Assembly: GCA_004557975.1 (NCBI GenBank)
Contig: SFEV01000058.1
Coordinates: 1 to 15,923, forward strand
Reading direction: 5' to 3'
From: Lachnospiraceae bacterium
GTDB taxonomy: Bacteria; Bacillota; Clostridia; Lachnospirales; Lachnospiraceae
DNA length: 15,923 bases
The notes beneath the pieces were generated by a model, which saw nothing but the letters and a program-made list of their open reading frames with translations, made no database searches and was not told where the DNA came from. This document shows, piece after piece, positions 15,440 to 15,923 of the stretch; the stretch's first letter is position 1; each line of letters starts with the position of its first letter. A program made the position numbers and the translations under genes.

Positions 15440-15923
15440 TTACAAATCATGTTCTGTTTGAAGAGGGGCAAAACTATTTCTGGAGTGTGTATCATAGAAA
15501 AGCAAGTTATTTATATTAGCAGAAATGATGTTCAAGGTGGATTTACGATTTTCCAAGTCCTGCTTTTCTTTACGTACATTTGAACATTCTTTTTTTAGAG
15601 TATCAATTTTTTTCTGCAGCTTCTCCGGGGAAGGTAATTTGGCAATGCCGAGCTCCTGTAATTTCTGTTTTAAGGTATCATGCAGTTGGTATTCTGATTG
15701 GTGGATGGTTTTATATTTGTGAGCATCTGGTGCTGTTTTTGCATTTTCTACTATTTTTCTGCAGGTACGGTAGGAGGAACAATGTTTCTGAATAAGTTCC
15801 TGATGGGATATTTCGGAGCTTAATTCAGAAATTCGTTGTTCTGTAGCTATAATAGAATTATCAATATCAGCAATGTGCTGCCTAAAGTCTTCGTAATTCA
15901 GCAAATTGTTTTCTGATAGATAG
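15440..15923 (-). CDS. Relaxase-like C-terminal coiled-coil region, partial
   Basis: This minus-strand frame ends at TAA 15440-15442 and stays open to the window edge, so the 5' part is missing; the TTG at 15904-15902 is probably internal. The visible part is about 160 residues, highly charged and heptad-like, and probably coiled coil. The pattern QKHCSSYRTCRK, HQSEYQLHDTLKQKLQELG, KLPSPEKLQKKI and a final Asn-Leu-Leu segment resembles the C-terminal tail of relaxase/mobilisation nucleases of clostridial conjugative and mobilisable elements. The catalytic N-terminal domain (Tyr and HxH motif) would lie outside the window. It points to a mobile element next to the xylan locus. The similarity is recalled, not searched. 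Confidence 0.6.
   Translation of the reverse strand, partial: YLSENNLLNYEDFRQHIADIDNSIIATEQRISELSSEISHQELIQKHCSSYRTCRKIVENAKTAPDAHKYKTIHQSEYQLHDTLKQKLQELGIAKLPSPEKLQKKIDTLKKECSNVRKEKQDLENRKSTLNIISANINNLLFYDTHSRNSFAPLQTEHDL

Noticed and set aside
1..15923. CRISPR array, tRNA or rRNA genes
   Set aside because: No regularly spaced repeats and no cloverleaf-like or conserved rRNA stretches were seen by eye.

Overview
The window looks like chromosomal DNA of a gut-type Firmicute, most likely Lachnospiraceae. The signs are purine-rich AGGAG ribosome sites before nearly every gene, an LplB/YtcP-type sugar ABC transporter with a large (568 aa) binding protein, clostridial-style coding bias with long antisense shadow ORFs, and small palindromic intergenic repeats. 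This assignment is inference from style, not a database match.

Layout. Bases 1-180 are an AT-rich leader with a near-perfect sigma-A promoter (TTGACA, 17 bp, TATAAT) and a GGTTAACC pseudo-palindrome just downstream that looks like a LacI-family operator. Bases 181-14620 hold eight plus-strand genes in a row: two ABC permeases, a solute-binding protein, a strong hairpin terminator or attenuator, then five enzymes: a GH10-GH120 fusion, a GH51 arabinofuranosidase, a GH43 enzyme with an Ig-like insert, a GH39 beta-xylosidase, and a fused carboxylesterase-SGNH esterase. Bases 14621-15440 are more AT-rich. They hold a 27-residue hydrophobic peptide and a SipW-type signal peptidase whose 5' end looks frameshifted in an A7 tract, followed by a terminator hairpin. 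The minus-strand gene at 15440-15923 runs off the window edge and resembles the C-terminal part of a clostridial relaxase, so a mobile element probably abuts the locus.

How the genes work together. None of the five enzymes has a signal peptide. The simplest reading is that decorated xylo-oligosaccharides (arabinosylated, acetylated, perhaps feruloylated) are imported intact and taken apart in the cytoplasm. Esterases would remove acyl groups, GH51 and GH43 arabinose, GH10 would cut the chain, and GH120 and GH39 would release xylose. No transporter ATPase, regulator, alpha-glucuronidase or secreted xylanase lies in the window, so these must be elsewhere or shared.

The most noteworthy features are the GH10-GH120 fusion (a chain-cutting xylanase and a beta-xylosidase in one cytoplasmic polypeptide), the two-headed esterase, a binding protein with serine where the lipobox cysteine is expected, and small hairpin repeats at gene ends, one of which appears to encode the last codons of the GH43 gene.
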